From: Enterovibrio norvegicus FF-33
GTDB lineage: Bacteria > Pseudomonadota > Gammaproteobacteria > Enterobacterales > Vibrionaceae
Length of the DNA stretch: 64,000 bases
Reading direction: 5' to 3'
NCBI RefSeq assembly: GCF_000286835.2
Contig: NZ_AJYD02000038.1
Location: forward strand, 2,370,721-2,434,720
Numbering within the stretch: the first letter of the stretch is position 1; the number at the start of each line of letters is the position of its first letter. The notes under the pieces were generated by a model. That model saw only the letters and a list, made by a program, of their open reading frames with translations. It was not told where the DNA came from and ran no database searches. The position numbers and the translations under genes were made by a program. This document shows positions 1-8,723 of this stretch, in pieces.

Positions 1-697
1 CTCCATGTCCGTCTAGTACCGACTGTAAGATCAAACCATACAGACTTGAACGGCGCATTTTCGCTACCCCTTTGGCAATGACTTTCTCGTCTTGCCAGAA
101 TCGCCAATCATCATGCCAATTCATATCTTGATAAAGAACTGGCGTCACCGCTTTATAGGCTTTTGATGCCACAGGGATCAGCGTCTCTTTCCACAAGCAT
201 TGCCAGTTTTTACCTGGATCATGCTGAAAATAGCCAATGGCAATATCCGTGTCTTGGGGGTTGCCCGACACCGCAGAAACAGCCGTAATTTCGATCTCGT
301 TATCTGGAAAATCATGCTGATAAACACCCAGCCTTTTTTGCAGCCAAAGCTGAGCAATAGCATGCTGCGTGATTAACTTTACTGGGGCTAATCGACCGTG
401 CTTAATCCAATCCACATAGTTTTCTAACGACGAAAGTGATGTTTTAACAAGAAGTAAAAATTCTTGGCCTTTGGCGGTCAAGGTCACGCCTTTTCCATGC
501 CTCGCGAAGAGTTGCACTCCGATGGTGCTTTCCAATTTTTTGACTTGATACGCAACGGCTGACGCTGTGAGAAAGAGCTCTTCACCCGCCCTGGCAAAGC
601 TTTCATGTTCAGCGGCAGATTCAAAAGCCACGAGCGCATCAAGCGGCGGTAATTGCGGATAACGTTGAGATCGCATTGTACTTATGCCCAAATTCAT
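1..697 (-). CDS. LysR-family transcriptional regulator (C-terminus cut by window edge)
   Basis: The visible part is the N-terminal winged-helix DNA-binding domain followed by the start of the effector domain. The helix-turn-helix region reads FARAGEELFLTASAVAYQVK, typical of the GcvA-like branch of LysR regulators. The frame stays open to base 1, so the 3' end lies outside the window. I chose the ATG at 697 because AAGG sits 5 bases upstream; an in-frame ATG at 676 lacks a good ribosome site. It is divergent from the SHMT-like gene with a 92-base gap, which suggests that it regulates that gene (inference). The effector is unknown. Confidence 0.85.
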   Translation of the reverse strand, partial: MNLGISTMRSQRYPQLPPLDALVAFESAAEHESFARAGEELFLTASAVAYQVKKLESTIGVQLFARHGKGVTLTAKGQEFLLLVKTSLSSLENYVDWIKHGRLAPVKLITQHAIAQLWLQKRLGVYQHDFPDNEIEITAVSAVSGNPQDTDIAIGYFQHDPGKNWQCLWKETLIPVASKAYKAVTPVLYQDMNWHDDWRFWQDEKVIAKGVAKMRRSSLYGLILQSVLDGHG

Positions 698-789
698 TTT
701 TGCCTTACACAAAAAATAATCCATTTGAGATAACTCTGCTGTCGCGTTTTGATAGAAGCATCAAAAAAACATGACAGGGGAGCAGCAGT

Positions 790-2124
790 ATGACATTTCA
801 CGCAAAACCTTGGGTAAACGACACCTTGAATCAATTTGCTGATCAATCACTTCAAGAGTTTGATCTCAACAACGGCCAGGCGCTGGTCTCTGCCATCTAT
901 GCACTAGCAGACGAAAGCCGCACCATTCATGAAAAACAGTGCATTAACCTCAACCCTGCTACCAATATCATGAACCCTAAGGCTGAAGCACTATTGGCTT
1001 CTGGCATTGGCTCTCGCCCTTCTCTCGGTTATCCCGGTGACAAGTACGAGATGGGGTTAGAAGCCATTGAGCAAATTGAGCTGATTGCCGCGCAGCTTGC
1101 CTGCGATGTGTTTGAAGCCAAGTATGCTGAAATCCGTGTTGCTTCGGGTGCCATGTCGAATTTGTATACATTCATGGCGACCTGCAAAGCAGGCGATACC
1201 GTGTTAGTGCCACCCGCATCAATTGGCGGTCATGTTACGCATCACAACGCTGGAGCAGCGGGATTGTACGGCTTAAATATTGTGGAAATGGCGGCAGATG
1301 CTTCGCATTACACGGTAGATCTGGATGCGCTGCGAGAACAAGCTCATGTGCTTAAACCCAAGCTCATCACCATTGGCGGAAGCTTAAACTTGCTACCACA
1401 CCCAATCACGGAAATTCGTGCGATTGCGGATGAAGTGGGCGCTTATGTGTTGTTTGATGCAGCGCACCAGTGCGGGATCATTGCGGGAAAAAGCTGGCCT
1501 AATCCACTCAACGAAGGCGCGCATGTGATGACAATGAGCACCTACAAAAGCCTTGGTGGACCACCAGGTGGTTTAATCGTTTCCAATGATATAGAACTGA
1601 TGGAGAAAATTGATGCGATTGCGTTTCCGGGGCTAACGGCCAATTTTGATGCCGCGAAATCTGCGGCTCTGGCAGTGTCATTGTTGGATTGGAAAAGCTA
1701 CGGCGAAACTTATTCTGAAGCCATGATCGACACCAACCAAGCACTAGCAAAAGCCTGCCAAGCGGAAGGTTTACCTGTGTTTCAAGTTGAAACACCAAAT
1801 GGGCTGACACCTTCCCTTTCACATCAGTTTGCCATCATTTCAGCCCCCTTTGGTGGCGGGCAAACCATGGCGAAAAAACTGAGAAAGGCCAACATCCTAA
1901 CCTGTGGCATTGGCCTTCCAATCGACGCTGTTGATGGTGATATGAATGGTCTGCGTTTTGGTACTCCCGAAATCGTGAGAGCCGGATTCACCGTCAATGA
2001 CATGCCAGCAGTCGCTAAACTGATTGCCGATTGCTTGTTTGAAAGACGCCCTAATGAAGACATTGCAAACGATGTATCAGCGCTTCGAGAAACATATAGT
2101 GAGCTCGCTTATGTGTTGAATTAA
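790..2124 (+). CDS. Serine hydroxymethyltransferase-like PLP enzyme
   Basis: This 444-residue protein has a fold-type I PLP layout similar to GlyA: a glycine-rich GYPGDKYEMG segment near residue 80, SGAMSN near 118, an Asp-Ala-Ala-His (DAAH) cofactor segment near 225 and a Schiff-base lysine motif STYKSLGGPPGG near 250. Canonical GlyA reads THKTLRGPRGG there, so this protein has Tyr before the lysine and lacks both arginines. It is therefore a divergent paralogue and not housekeeping GlyA. Related PLP enzymes act as aldolases or alpha-methylserine hydroxymethyltransferases, but the substrate cannot be told from sequence. A GGGGAG ribosome site precedes the ATG. It stands alone, divergent from the LysR gene that ends at the window edge. 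Confidence 0.75.
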   Translation: MTFHAKPWVNDTLNQFADQSLQEFDLNNGQALVSAIYALADESRTIHEKQCINLNPATNIMNPKAEALLASGIGSRPSLGYPGDKYEMGLEAIEQIELIAAQLACDVFEAKYAEIRVASGAMSNLYTFMATCKAGDTVLVPPASIGGHVTHHNAGAAGLYGLNIVEMAADASHYTVDLDALREQAHVLKPKLITIGGSLNLLPHPITEIRAIADEVGAYVLFDAAHQCGIIAGKSWPNPLNEGAHVMTMSTYKSLGGPPGGLIVSNDIELMEKIDAIAFPGLTANFDAAKSAALAVSLLDWKSYGETYSEAMIDTNQALAKACQAEGLPVFQVETPNGLTPSLSHQFAIISAPFGGGQTMAKKLRKANILTCGIGLPIDAVDGDMNGLRFGTPEIVRAGFTVNDMPAVAKLIADCLFERRPNEDIANDVSALRETYSELAYVLN

Positions 2125-2235
2125 CATCTTATTACTCGAGCAATTATGTAACCATATCAACGTTAAAAGCGAAAAAAGAGCAACCAAAAGCAACGTCAAT
2201 TCGATTATCTATGGCTAGATAATAAGCAAGCGACA

Positions 2236-2309
2236 CCAAGCATTAGTCTACTAACGAGCTATCTTAATTTACGTTATAAGTACAACAAAGTTAGAAGACT
2301 AATGCTTGG
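2236..2309. repeat. 20-bp inverted repeat (long hairpin) between convergent genes
   Basis: The left arm CCAAGCATTAGTCT (2236-2249) is perfectly repeated in reverse complement as AGACTAATGCTTGG (2296-2309). After one mismatch the pairing continues for 5 more bases (CTAAC with GTTAG). The loop is 34 bases and AT-rich. It sits between the 3' ends of the SHMT-like gene and punR. There is no U-run after either arm, so it is not a standard intrinsic terminator. It may be a transcription barrier, a mobile-element remnant or an RNA stabiliser. Confidence 0.7.
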
Positions 2310-2332
2310 CCGCTATTTCAAGTTATGCCAAC

Positions 2333-3235
2333 TCACTCCAACCACTCTCTATGCGCTTTTTCAGCGTCACCCAAATAATCCAAGATCCAATTCACAGCAG
2401 GGTTTTCTTTATCTGTTCTCCATGCAATGCAGCACGGGCTTCTTGCTGGCGGCTCAACCAGTGTTTTTTCAACTAACTCCCCTGTTTTCAAATATAACTC
2501 TGCCATATGTGACGGCATGGCGCCGATACCTAAACCTGACCGGAAACATTGAATCGCACTATGCCAATTGGGAACGGTTAAACGACGTTGGTTATCCAGC
2601 AGCCAAGTGGCGCGTTTGGGTAGAATACGGGAAGTGTCTTCAAGACAAATGGCCGGATAGCCAAGAAGCTGTTCATTTCGTAACGGTTCGCTTTCTTTGG
2701 CTAAAGGGTGGTCTTTGGATACCACAAATCGCCAAGTCAGGATCCCCATATCGCGATAACTGAGGTTTCCGCTAACCGGCACCGCAGCCGTTGCGCCGAT
2801 GGCGATATCTGCTCTGTCGTAGGCCAATGCATCCCACACGCCGTTAAACACTTCCATGGTAAGCAACAATTCCACGTCAGGGAACGCATCATAAAAATCA
2901 CGCACCAATGAATCCACGCGATCTTCACGCACCACGTTATCCAACGCCAAGGAAACGCTTCGCGTCCAGCCATTAGCGACACGTTGAGTTTGATCTCGGA
3001 TCTCGTCCATACGCTTCATCAAGTCACGCGCTTCAACAACGAAAAACTCGCCTGCTGGCGTTAAACGCACTGCACGGTGCAATCGCTCAAATAAATTCAC
3101 AGCAAGTTTGTCTTCCATTTGTCGAATGGTATAGCTCACTGCGCTTGGCACCTTGTGCATTTCTTCAGCTGCCGCAGAGAAACTCCCTCGCCTTGCAACC
3201 GCGTCCACTACCTGAAGATCTTGATAAGAAAACAT
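2333..3235 (-). CDS. punR: PunR (YdhB-like) LysR regulator of the purine transporter
   Basis: The protein aligns closely from memory with E. coli YdhB/PunR: an N-terminal helix-turn-helix (RRGSFSAAAEEMHKVPSAVS), then EVFNGVWDAL, the segment DTSRILPKRATWLLDNQ and a C-terminal YLGD, all shared with that protein. PunR activates the divergently transcribed purine exporter gene punC, and the same divergent arrangement is found here. I chose the ATG at 3235 (MFSYQDL) because AAGG lies 8 bases upstream and the E. coli protein starts at the equivalent place; an in-frame GTG at 3259 is less likely. About 300 residues, the usual LysR length. Confidence 0.87.
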   Translation of the reverse strand: MFSYQDLQVVDAVARRGSFSAAAEEMHKVPSAVSYTIRQMEDKLAVNLFERLHRAVRLTPAGEFFVVEARDLMKRMDEIRDQTQRVANGWTRSVSLALDNVVREDRVDSLVRDFYDAFPDVELLLTMEVFNGVWDALAYDRADIAIGATAAVPVSGNLSYRDMGILTWRFVVSKDHPLAKESEPLRNEQLLGYPAICLEDTSRILPKRATWLLDNQRRLTVPNWHSAIQCFRSGLGIGAMPSHMAELYLKTGELVEKTLVEPPARSPCCIAWRTDKENPAVNWILDYLGDAEKAHREWLE

Positions 3236-3401
3236 AAATTCTGCCTTTGAGCCTGCCACTGTTAATTATCAAATGTGCCACTCGACGCTTCACATCAAAT
3301 ATTTTGAAAGCAATGGCGAAATTTTAGCGTTTCACAGCGCTTTTCGCTACCGCTACACTCCACAACCAAGTAAATCCGAGAATAATGAACGGACAAGTGA
3401 A

Positions 3402-4613
3402 ATGAAAAATTCTGTTCCAATGACAACGATGATTTGGTTCGCAGCGCTGAGCATGCTCGGCTTCCTCGCGACCGACATGTACCTGCCCGCTTTTGAAAAC
3501 ATCCGCCTTGAGATGGGTACATCGCAATCTATGATTGGCCTGTCGCTGACCGTATTCCTTTTGGGTATGGCGCTTGGACAGATTGTTTATGGCCCAATGT
3601 CTGACCGTATTGGCCGAATTAAAGTGCTCGTTGGCGGTATGGCGCTGTTTAGTGTGGCAACCATTGCCTGCTTTATGGCTAACAGCATTGAAGTTTTCCT
3701 TGCTGCCCGTTTTGTGCAAGCTCTGGGGGCGTGCAGTGCGTCTGTGATTTGGCAAGCCGTGGTGATTGACCGCTACGATAGCAAAACATCACAACGTGTA
3801 TTTGCTACCATCATGCCGTTGGTTGCTTTGTCTCCGGCACTTGCGCCTCTGCTAGGTGCAGGCCTTGAAGCTCAGTTCGGCTGGCGCAGTATCTTTATTG
3901 TTCTGGTCGGCTTAGGTGCTTTGTTGGTTATGGCTACACTACGCCAACAAGAAAGTGCGCCCGTGATCAACAGCGATGAGAAAATTGGTGCGAAGCTGGT
4001 TAGCGATTACAAGCACATTATTAGCTCACGCAAGTTTATCGGTAACATGCTGGTATTTGCAGGCTGTTCAGCCGCATTCTTTGCATGGCTGACAGGCTCT
4101 CCGTTTGTCATGACTGAGATGGGTTACAGCGGTGCTGACATCGGCATGAGCTATGTGCCACAAACTATCGCGTTTATTGTCGGTGGTTACAGCTGTCGTG
4201 CGCTACTGAATAAATTCGACGGATCAGTACTTCTGCCTTGGTTTGTGGGTCTATTTATCGCCAGTGTTGCCGTTATCTTCGCGATTTCTTGGCAGACAGA
4301 CGTGACTAACATTTGGCCTGTCCTGATCCCGTTCTGCTTCTTGGCAGCGGCAAACGGCGCTATCTACCCTATTGTGGTGAACAAAGCGCTAGAAGAGTTC
4401 AAACATTGCAGCGCAACGGCAGCAGGTTTGTTGAACTTCCTGCAAACCATGATTTGTTTCGTGGCAAGTGGCATTGTGTCGGCGTTGGCAGTGAGCGGTT
4501 TGCTTACCGTATCCGCCGTGATGATGGGTGCTGCTGCAAGTGTAGGTCTTGGTCTGGTATTAAGCTGGAATGGCAACCGTGTGCCGTTCGAGGACAACGC
4601 ACAAACGGCGTAA
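3402..4613 (+). CDS. punC: PunC (YdhC-like) Bcr/CflA family MFS purine transporter
   Basis: A 403-residue inner-membrane transporter with about 12 hydrophobic segments. It carries the DHA1/Bcr signature LGFLATDMYLPAF near the start and the MFS loop motif YGPMSDRIGRIKVL after the second helix. It lies head-to-head with punR, as in E. coli, where PunC exports purine nucleosides. The start at ATG 3402 (MKNSVPM) is chosen because the first transmembrane helix follows directly; the open frame runs further upstream to 3273 but that extension is not transporter-like. The gene ends just before a strong bidirectional terminator. Confidence 0.86.
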   Translation: MKNSVPMTTMIWFAALSMLGFLATDMYLPAFENIRLEMGTSQSMIGLSLTVFLLGMALGQIVYGPMSDRIGRIKVLVGGMALFSVATIACFMANSIEVFLAARFVQALGACSASVIWQAVVIDRYDSKTSQRVFATIMPLVALSPALAPLLGAGLEAQFGWRSIFIVLVGLGALLVMATLRQQESAPVINSDEKIGAKLVSDYKHIISSRKFIGNMLVFAGCSAAFFAWLTGSPFVMTEMGYSGADIGMSYVPQTIAFIVGGYSCRALLNKFDGSVLLPWFVGLFIASVAVIFAISWQTDVTNIWPVLIPFCFLAAANGAIYPIVVNKALEEFKHCSATAAGLLNFLQTMICFVASGIVSALAVSGLLTVSAVMMGAAASVGLGLVLSWNGNRVPFEDNAQTA

Positions 4614-4644
4614 TTGTTCTCAAGGTTACCTTGCCTGTTTACAT

Positions 4645-4673
4645 AAGAAACCGCCTTTTCGAGGCGGTTTCTT
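4645..4673. terminator. Bidirectional intrinsic terminator
   Basis: An 11-bp perfect stem (AAGAAACCGCC with GGCGGTTTCTT) with a 7-base loop. T-rich sequence on the plus side serves punC. On the minus side it lies just beyond the methyltransferase stop codon. Confidence 0.85.
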
Positions 4674-4676
4674 CGT

Positions 4677-5249
4677 TTAATCGATGCGTTGTCCTACTGC
4701 CATTAATACGCGCATGTCACCCATACTGAAGGGATGAGAAGTAGAAACAAGGTTAATGCCTGCGTGAATGTAAGCATCTTCAATCTCACTTGCCTTAAAG
4801 CCTACACCCGAACTTTCACTCTTTTCCCAATCCCATTGCACCAACAAACCTTTGTCTGCCAACAGCATCGCCAGCAGCGCGATGGTTTCGGGATAATCCG
4901 GCACAAAGGCCAATGATGACGACGCTACGATCAAATCAAAACGCTTACCCGCCTGTCGACACTCACGAACGAGCGCTTCATCAACTACACCTGCCACAGT
5001 GTTCACGTTTGGTAGCGCTTTCGCATCTAATACACCGATCATCTTTGAAGCGGGATCTATAGCAGTAATGAACGCCGCTTCTGGTGATAGCTTTTCGGTC
5101 AATAACCCCGTCCCGCAACCAAAATCCAGAATGGTGAGTTCTTTAATATTCACAACATCAGTTAATGAGCGGACAGCATTATCTGAATAGGCGATGACCG
5201 CTTGGTTGCCATCCCATCCTTCAGCCATATCATCCCAGCTTTCGCTCAT
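4677..5249 (-). CDS. Class I SAM-dependent methyltransferase
   Basis: A 190-residue protein with motif I LDFGCGTG at residues 41-48, an acidic residue after strand 2 (TAIDPAS) and a FDLIVASSSLAFV motif IV region. These match the Methyltransf_11/25 type small-molecule methyltransferases. The N-terminus (SWDDMAEGWD) resembles ubiquinone/menaquinone-like and bacterial UbiE-related stand-alone enzymes, but the substrate cannot be assigned. It is a monocistronic gene convergent with punC. Confidence 0.8.
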   Translation of the reverse strand: MSESWDDMAEGWDGNQAVIAYSDNAVRSLTDVVNIKELTILDFGCGTGLLTEKLSPEAAFITAIDPASKMIGVLDAKALPNVNTVAGVVDEALVRECRQAGKRFDLIVASSSLAFVPDYPETIALLAMLLADKGLLVQWDWEKSESSGVGFKASEIEDAYIHAGINLVSTSHPFSMGDMRVLMAVGQRID

Positions 5250-5399
5250 TTCATTTTCCCTAATGCTTTGTGAATAAGCTGAAAATACTAAGGCAATTCG
5301 AGTCTTATCGCTATAAACGTGTATTTACTTAGTGCTTTACTGAGCGTTTTGTCCAATCTCACCCCCCTTTATGTCTCTATAAGTACAAATACATCGACA

Positions 5400-5430
5400 A
5401 AAAAGCCAGAGCACTTGGCTCTGGCTTTTT
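5400..5430 (-). terminator. Intrinsic terminator of the DUF1800-DUF1501 operon
   Basis: A 13-bp stem AAAAAGCCAGAGC / GCTCTGGCTTTTT with a 5-base loop. Read on the minus strand it follows the DUF1501 stop codon (5445) and ends in a U-run. The plus-strand T-run would also stop transcription the other way. Confidence 0.85.
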
Positions 5431-5444
5431 GTTTACGATAGACG

Positions 5445-6767
5445 TTACGACGCCACGGAGTCAGCTCGCATTGGCCCACCGAACTTAGTCAAGGTGGGGA
5501 AAACAGTGTTCAGTGCACTGTTATTTAGCCCCAGCCACTTAACCATATGTGCGGCGTATTGCTCATGGCTAATGGATGGAATAAGTCGTCCATCGCCATT
5601 GTCGTCTTGACCGTTTCGGGTGAAGTCAGGATATGTACCGAAACACTGCTTACCTGCAGTGTTTCCGCCAAAGATAAACTGACCGCCACCCCACCCATGA
5701 TCAGAACCTTTACGTGCATTGTCGTGCATGCTGCGGCCAAACTCTGACATTGTGAAGGTCATAACGTTGTCGGTCAGCCCTTCTGCATCTAGCGCCGTAT
5801 AGAAGCCTGCAATGGCCTCAGAAAACTCCTTCATCAGTTCGTCTTGGCGACGTACTTGATTATCATGGGTATCGAATCCACCAATAGAGACGTAAAACAC
5901 CTGACGGTTATGTCCCAGCATTTGCGCCGCATCGATCATCTGTTTAATGGCGCGAAGTTGGCTTCCCAGATTTGACGCTGGAATGCGTTTATCTTGCGGA
6001 ATTGACGCGATTATCGGTTCCATCTGCTGCTGGGCGTCAACGGCCTGTTTAACCATATCTGCATACCCAGCCACTAACGGTGAATCATAGTGTTGAGTTG
6101 CCATGGTTTCATAACTCGTGCGGATAACATCACTGGTCAATGCTTGAAGCTCTTCAAAGCCATTTTTATTCACAAACATTTTGTCAGAATTAAAGCTATC
6201 GAGCAGCGTATTTGGCCCAGTGTAAAAGCTGTTTGGAATACCAGACATATCACGCATCAGGACATCCATTGACATTCCTAGCCAACCTTGCCCACTGTAA
6301 CGATCACCCTGCCAACTGTGCTGCCACACTTCTTGCTGTTTATTGTGCGCAAACAAATACGGTGGCAATTCTGCTTTCCCACTAACAATGTCTTCTTTTT
6401 GGGTGGGCTCTAGCAATGGCCCTACATTCATCGCCAGGCTCACCTTTCCCTTTTGGAATATCGGCATCAGCGGCTTTAAAGATTTGTGTAGACCAAACTC
6501 GACATCGTTTTTATCTCGGATATCGATAGGTAACAAACTTTGCCGAGAAACTGCGATACCCTTTCGAGATGAGGCGTATTTGTTGTAGTTGGTACTATCC
6601 ATTGGAAGCACCTGATGGAAAAAGTCATTCCCCCCATTTAAGAACACACATACCAATGCTTTATAATCTTCTGCGTCTTCGGCAATAGCACTAAAACTCA
6701 TGGGCGCAGATACTGTCGCGCTCACTGCCCCGATTGATTGAATAAAGTGGCGTCGTGTTAATTTCAT
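5445..6767 (-). CDS. DUF1501 family exported protein (Tat-type signal)
   Basis: The protein has 440 residues from the ATG at 6767. The N-terminus MKLTRRHFIQSIGAVSA is a twin-arginine-like signal followed by a hydrophobic stretch and an alanine-rich cleavage region, so export by Tat is likely. The rest matches the DUF1501 family (related to sulfatase/alkaline-phosphatase folds): VCVFLNGGNDFFH after the signal, GGFDTHDNQ and SEFGRS in the middle, and DHGWGGGQFIFGG near the end. A strong AGGAG ribosome site is 8 bases upstream. It overlaps the DUF1800 stop codon by ATGA, indicating translational coupling. The pair is widespread in marine bacteria and of unknown function. Confidence 0.85.
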   Translation of the reverse strand: MKLTRRHFIQSIGAVSATVSAPMSFSAIAEDAEDYKALVCVFLNGGNDFFHQVLPMDSTNYNKYASSRKGIAVSRQSLLPIDIRDKNDVEFGLHKSLKPLMPIFQKGKVSLAMNVGPLLEPTQKEDIVSGKAELPPYLFAHNKQQEVWQHSWQGDRYSGQGWLGMSMDVLMRDMSGIPNSFYTGPNTLLDSFNSDKMFVNKNGFEELQALTSDVIRTSYETMATQHYDSPLVAGYADMVKQAVDAQQQMEPIIASIPQDKRIPASNLGSQLRAIKQMIDAAQMLGHNRQVFYVSIGGFDTHDNQVRRQDELMKEFSEAIAGFYTALDAEGLTDNVMTFTMSEFGRSMHDNARKGSDHGWGGGQFIFGGNTAGKQCFGTYPDFTRNGQDDNGDGRLIPSISHEQYAAHMVKWLGLNNSALNTVFPTLTKFGGPMRADSVAS

Positions 6768-8386
6768 GCGCGATTCTCCTGAACGTGAAAATACGGGGAA
6801 GCCAAAGCAATAAATAACAGGCGTTGCACCCATTTGCCGGGATGAATATCGATTCCGTTATAGTGCTCTCTTAACACGCGCTTAAGTGGTTCGGGCATGC
6901 TTCCATTGAAGAACCGTTCTGAAACCTCTTGTGTAAACCCTTCAATGTCTTTGTTTTGAATAAGTACTTTCAAGCTTTCAACATCAATATAAAGCTGTTT
7001 TTTTAATGGCTTATTAATGTCCTGAAGATTCAGTCTTAAAATGCCATAAATGAAATTATGCACGTAGATAACATGTGACCAATCAACGATTTGTAACTCT
7101 GGCGCGACCAAATTGTTATCAGCTACCACACCTTTAGGGGCATAGTCCGGTAAATAAAAATTAAATACCGATGGCGAGCCTAGCGGATACTGATTACAGG
7201 TTTTCAGATAAATCAGATCCGATTCTACTAATGCACTTCCGCCGCCAGGTAGCACATCCAGTGCACGATAAACGTACACCAGCGACAGCCAAGGCTCTCT
7301 GACCTTACTCATTGACTGTGGCGGTGCTGTGTAAACCTCATCATCAGTCAAAATTGCCCATACGACGGCTTTCAAATCGCCTGTTTCACCCTCGCCATTA
7401 TCGTCAAATACCTCAGAAACACGACGGACATAATCTGATGATGGGTTAGAGCTAACCAGCTTTTGAATCAAATTTTTGCAGATATTTGGGGCGGTCGAAG
7501 GGTGGTGAAGCAACAGCTCCATCACTTGATCCATTTCCTGATCAGCGGGAACATTTTTGGCAAAGTGATGACCTAATATGTGTTTTTCACCACGGTCATG
7601 ATCGCTTTCATTCGCTGCCATCGGTGTCATCAGATGCGAATCAGTATGGCTCCAGCCTGTGAACACACGGGCTAACTCTTGAATATCTTTTTCGTGATAG
7701 CAAGGCTTTGGCGAACCATTGGCATCCAAAATCAGGCTTCCATCGGAAGCGCGCTGATAAAGACCTACGGAGAAAAGTTGTAGGATTTCTCTGGCATAGT
7801 TTTCATCAGGACGACGACCTGTTTCTGGATCGCCTATTTGGTTCCCTACCATAGTCAGATAGTGACCCATGACGGGAGACAACGACACAGCCTTGAGCAA
7901 ATCGCGATAATTGCCAAACGCATGCTCACACAGTAAGTCGTTATAGTTGGCAACGGCAGGAGTATGATTAATCAATGTCGCATCTTGATCTGAAGCGACA
8001 AAAATCTGAGTCAAAGCATAAGCAATACGTTGCCTTAATTGATCATCGGCGTAAAACGCGATATCTAACCAAGCACGGATACGTGTAGAGCGCGATGGCA
8101 TCTTTCCATAGTCTTGTGCGTCGAACTGTTTTTCACATTGTGACAAATGAGAAGTGACAGGAAGGCTGACCTGTTCGTCAAACCATGCTTTAGCGCGTTT
8201 ATCAATCATCGCATGTGCTTCGCCGCGCTTCGGACCAAATGTCGCCAGATCCAGCCAACGTGAGGCATGCTGAAAAGAATCAAATTGCATATCGAATACC
8301 CTTAATTTGGTCGGGCATTCCTGATACTTATTATTTTTATTAAGTATCAACTTCGAATCACCCGAATCGCAAACAAGAATATTCAT
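6764..8386 (-). CDS. DUF1800 family protein
   Basis: A 540-residue protein with the DUF1800 pattern: SRWLDLATFGPKRGEA near residue 42, an early ARTR-like helix (RIRAWLDIAFYADDQLRQRI), NDLLCEHAFGNYRDLLKAVS, then NYAREILQLFSVGL and the ARVFTGWS segment. DUF1800 proteins nearly always precede a DUF1501 gene, as here. The biochemical role is unknown; one published idea is assembly or handling of an exported partner, but nothing in the sequence proves this. No clear signal peptide is visible. The ATG at 8386 has a weak AGGG upstream; a second ATG 32 codons later (MQFDSFQ) is an alternative start. Confidence 0.82.
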   Translation of the reverse strand: MNILVCDSGDSKLILNKNNKYQECPTKLRVFDMQFDSFQHASRWLDLATFGPKRGEAHAMIDKRAKAWFDEQVSLPVTSHLSQCEKQFDAQDYGKMPSRSTRIRAWLDIAFYADDQLRQRIAYALTQIFVASDQDATLINHTPAVANYNDLLCEHAFGNYRDLLKAVSLSPVMGHYLTMVGNQIGDPETGRRPDENYAREILQLFSVGLYQRASDGSLILDANGSPKPCYHEKDIQELARVFTGWSHTDSHLMTPMAANESDHDRGEKHILGHHFAKNVPADQEMDQVMELLLHHPSTAPNICKNLIQKLVSSNPSSDYVRRVSEVFDDNGEGETGDLKAVVWAILTDDEVYTAPPQSMSKVREPWLSLVYVYRALDVLPGGGSALVESDLIYLKTCNQYPLGSPSVFNFYLPDYAPKGVVADNNLVAPELQIVDWSHVIYVHNFIYGILRLNLQDINKPLKKQLYIDVESLKVLIQNKDIEGFTQEVSERFFNGSMPEPLKRVLREHYNGIDIHPGKWVQRLLFIALASPYFHVQENRA

Positions 8387-8723
8387 ATTTCTTACCCTAA
8401 AACATAGTAGTGACTAAATTATTAGTCACCACTCTAATTAAACGCCAAGGTATCAATATTAATACATTGATGATATTGATTATTTACACGCTTTTGTGAA
8501 TGAAACCCAACAAAGTCTCGATAGTGCAACACTATCCGTTAATTTCTCTCATCAATTTGATTAATATAACAATAAATAAACTCACCATTTGTTAAGTAAT
8601 CAGACAACTGCTCATCAGACAGCTATTTAATAGTGTAAGCACAAAGGGACGTTTAATCTTCAGGGAAAGGTTAAAACAAGAGGAGGCGGTAAATGACACG
8701 ATATCCGATATACCCAAATAACC
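8387..8723. other. AT-rich intergenic region upstream of the DUF1800 operon
   Basis: This gap of 337 bases lies between the acylase 3' end and the DUF1800 start. It is AT-rich and I see no credible gene. It holds a perfect palindrome at 8410-8429, a second inverted repeat ATCAATAT/ATATTGAT at 8452-8480 and one copy of a TATACCCAA-type repeat at its edge (8709). It probably contains the operon promoter. Confidence 0.6.
8410..8429. promoter_or_regulatory. Candidate operator palindrome upstream of DUF1800
   Basis: GTGACTAA and TTAGTCAC form a perfect 8-bp inverted repeat around ATTA, 24 bases before the DUF1800 ATG. The symmetry and position suit a repressor site or a leader hairpin. The binding protein is unknown. 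Confidence 0.5.

Noticed and set aside
2302-2763. Plus-strand frame across punR
   Set aside because: It is antisense to a clear LysR gene and has no family similarity.
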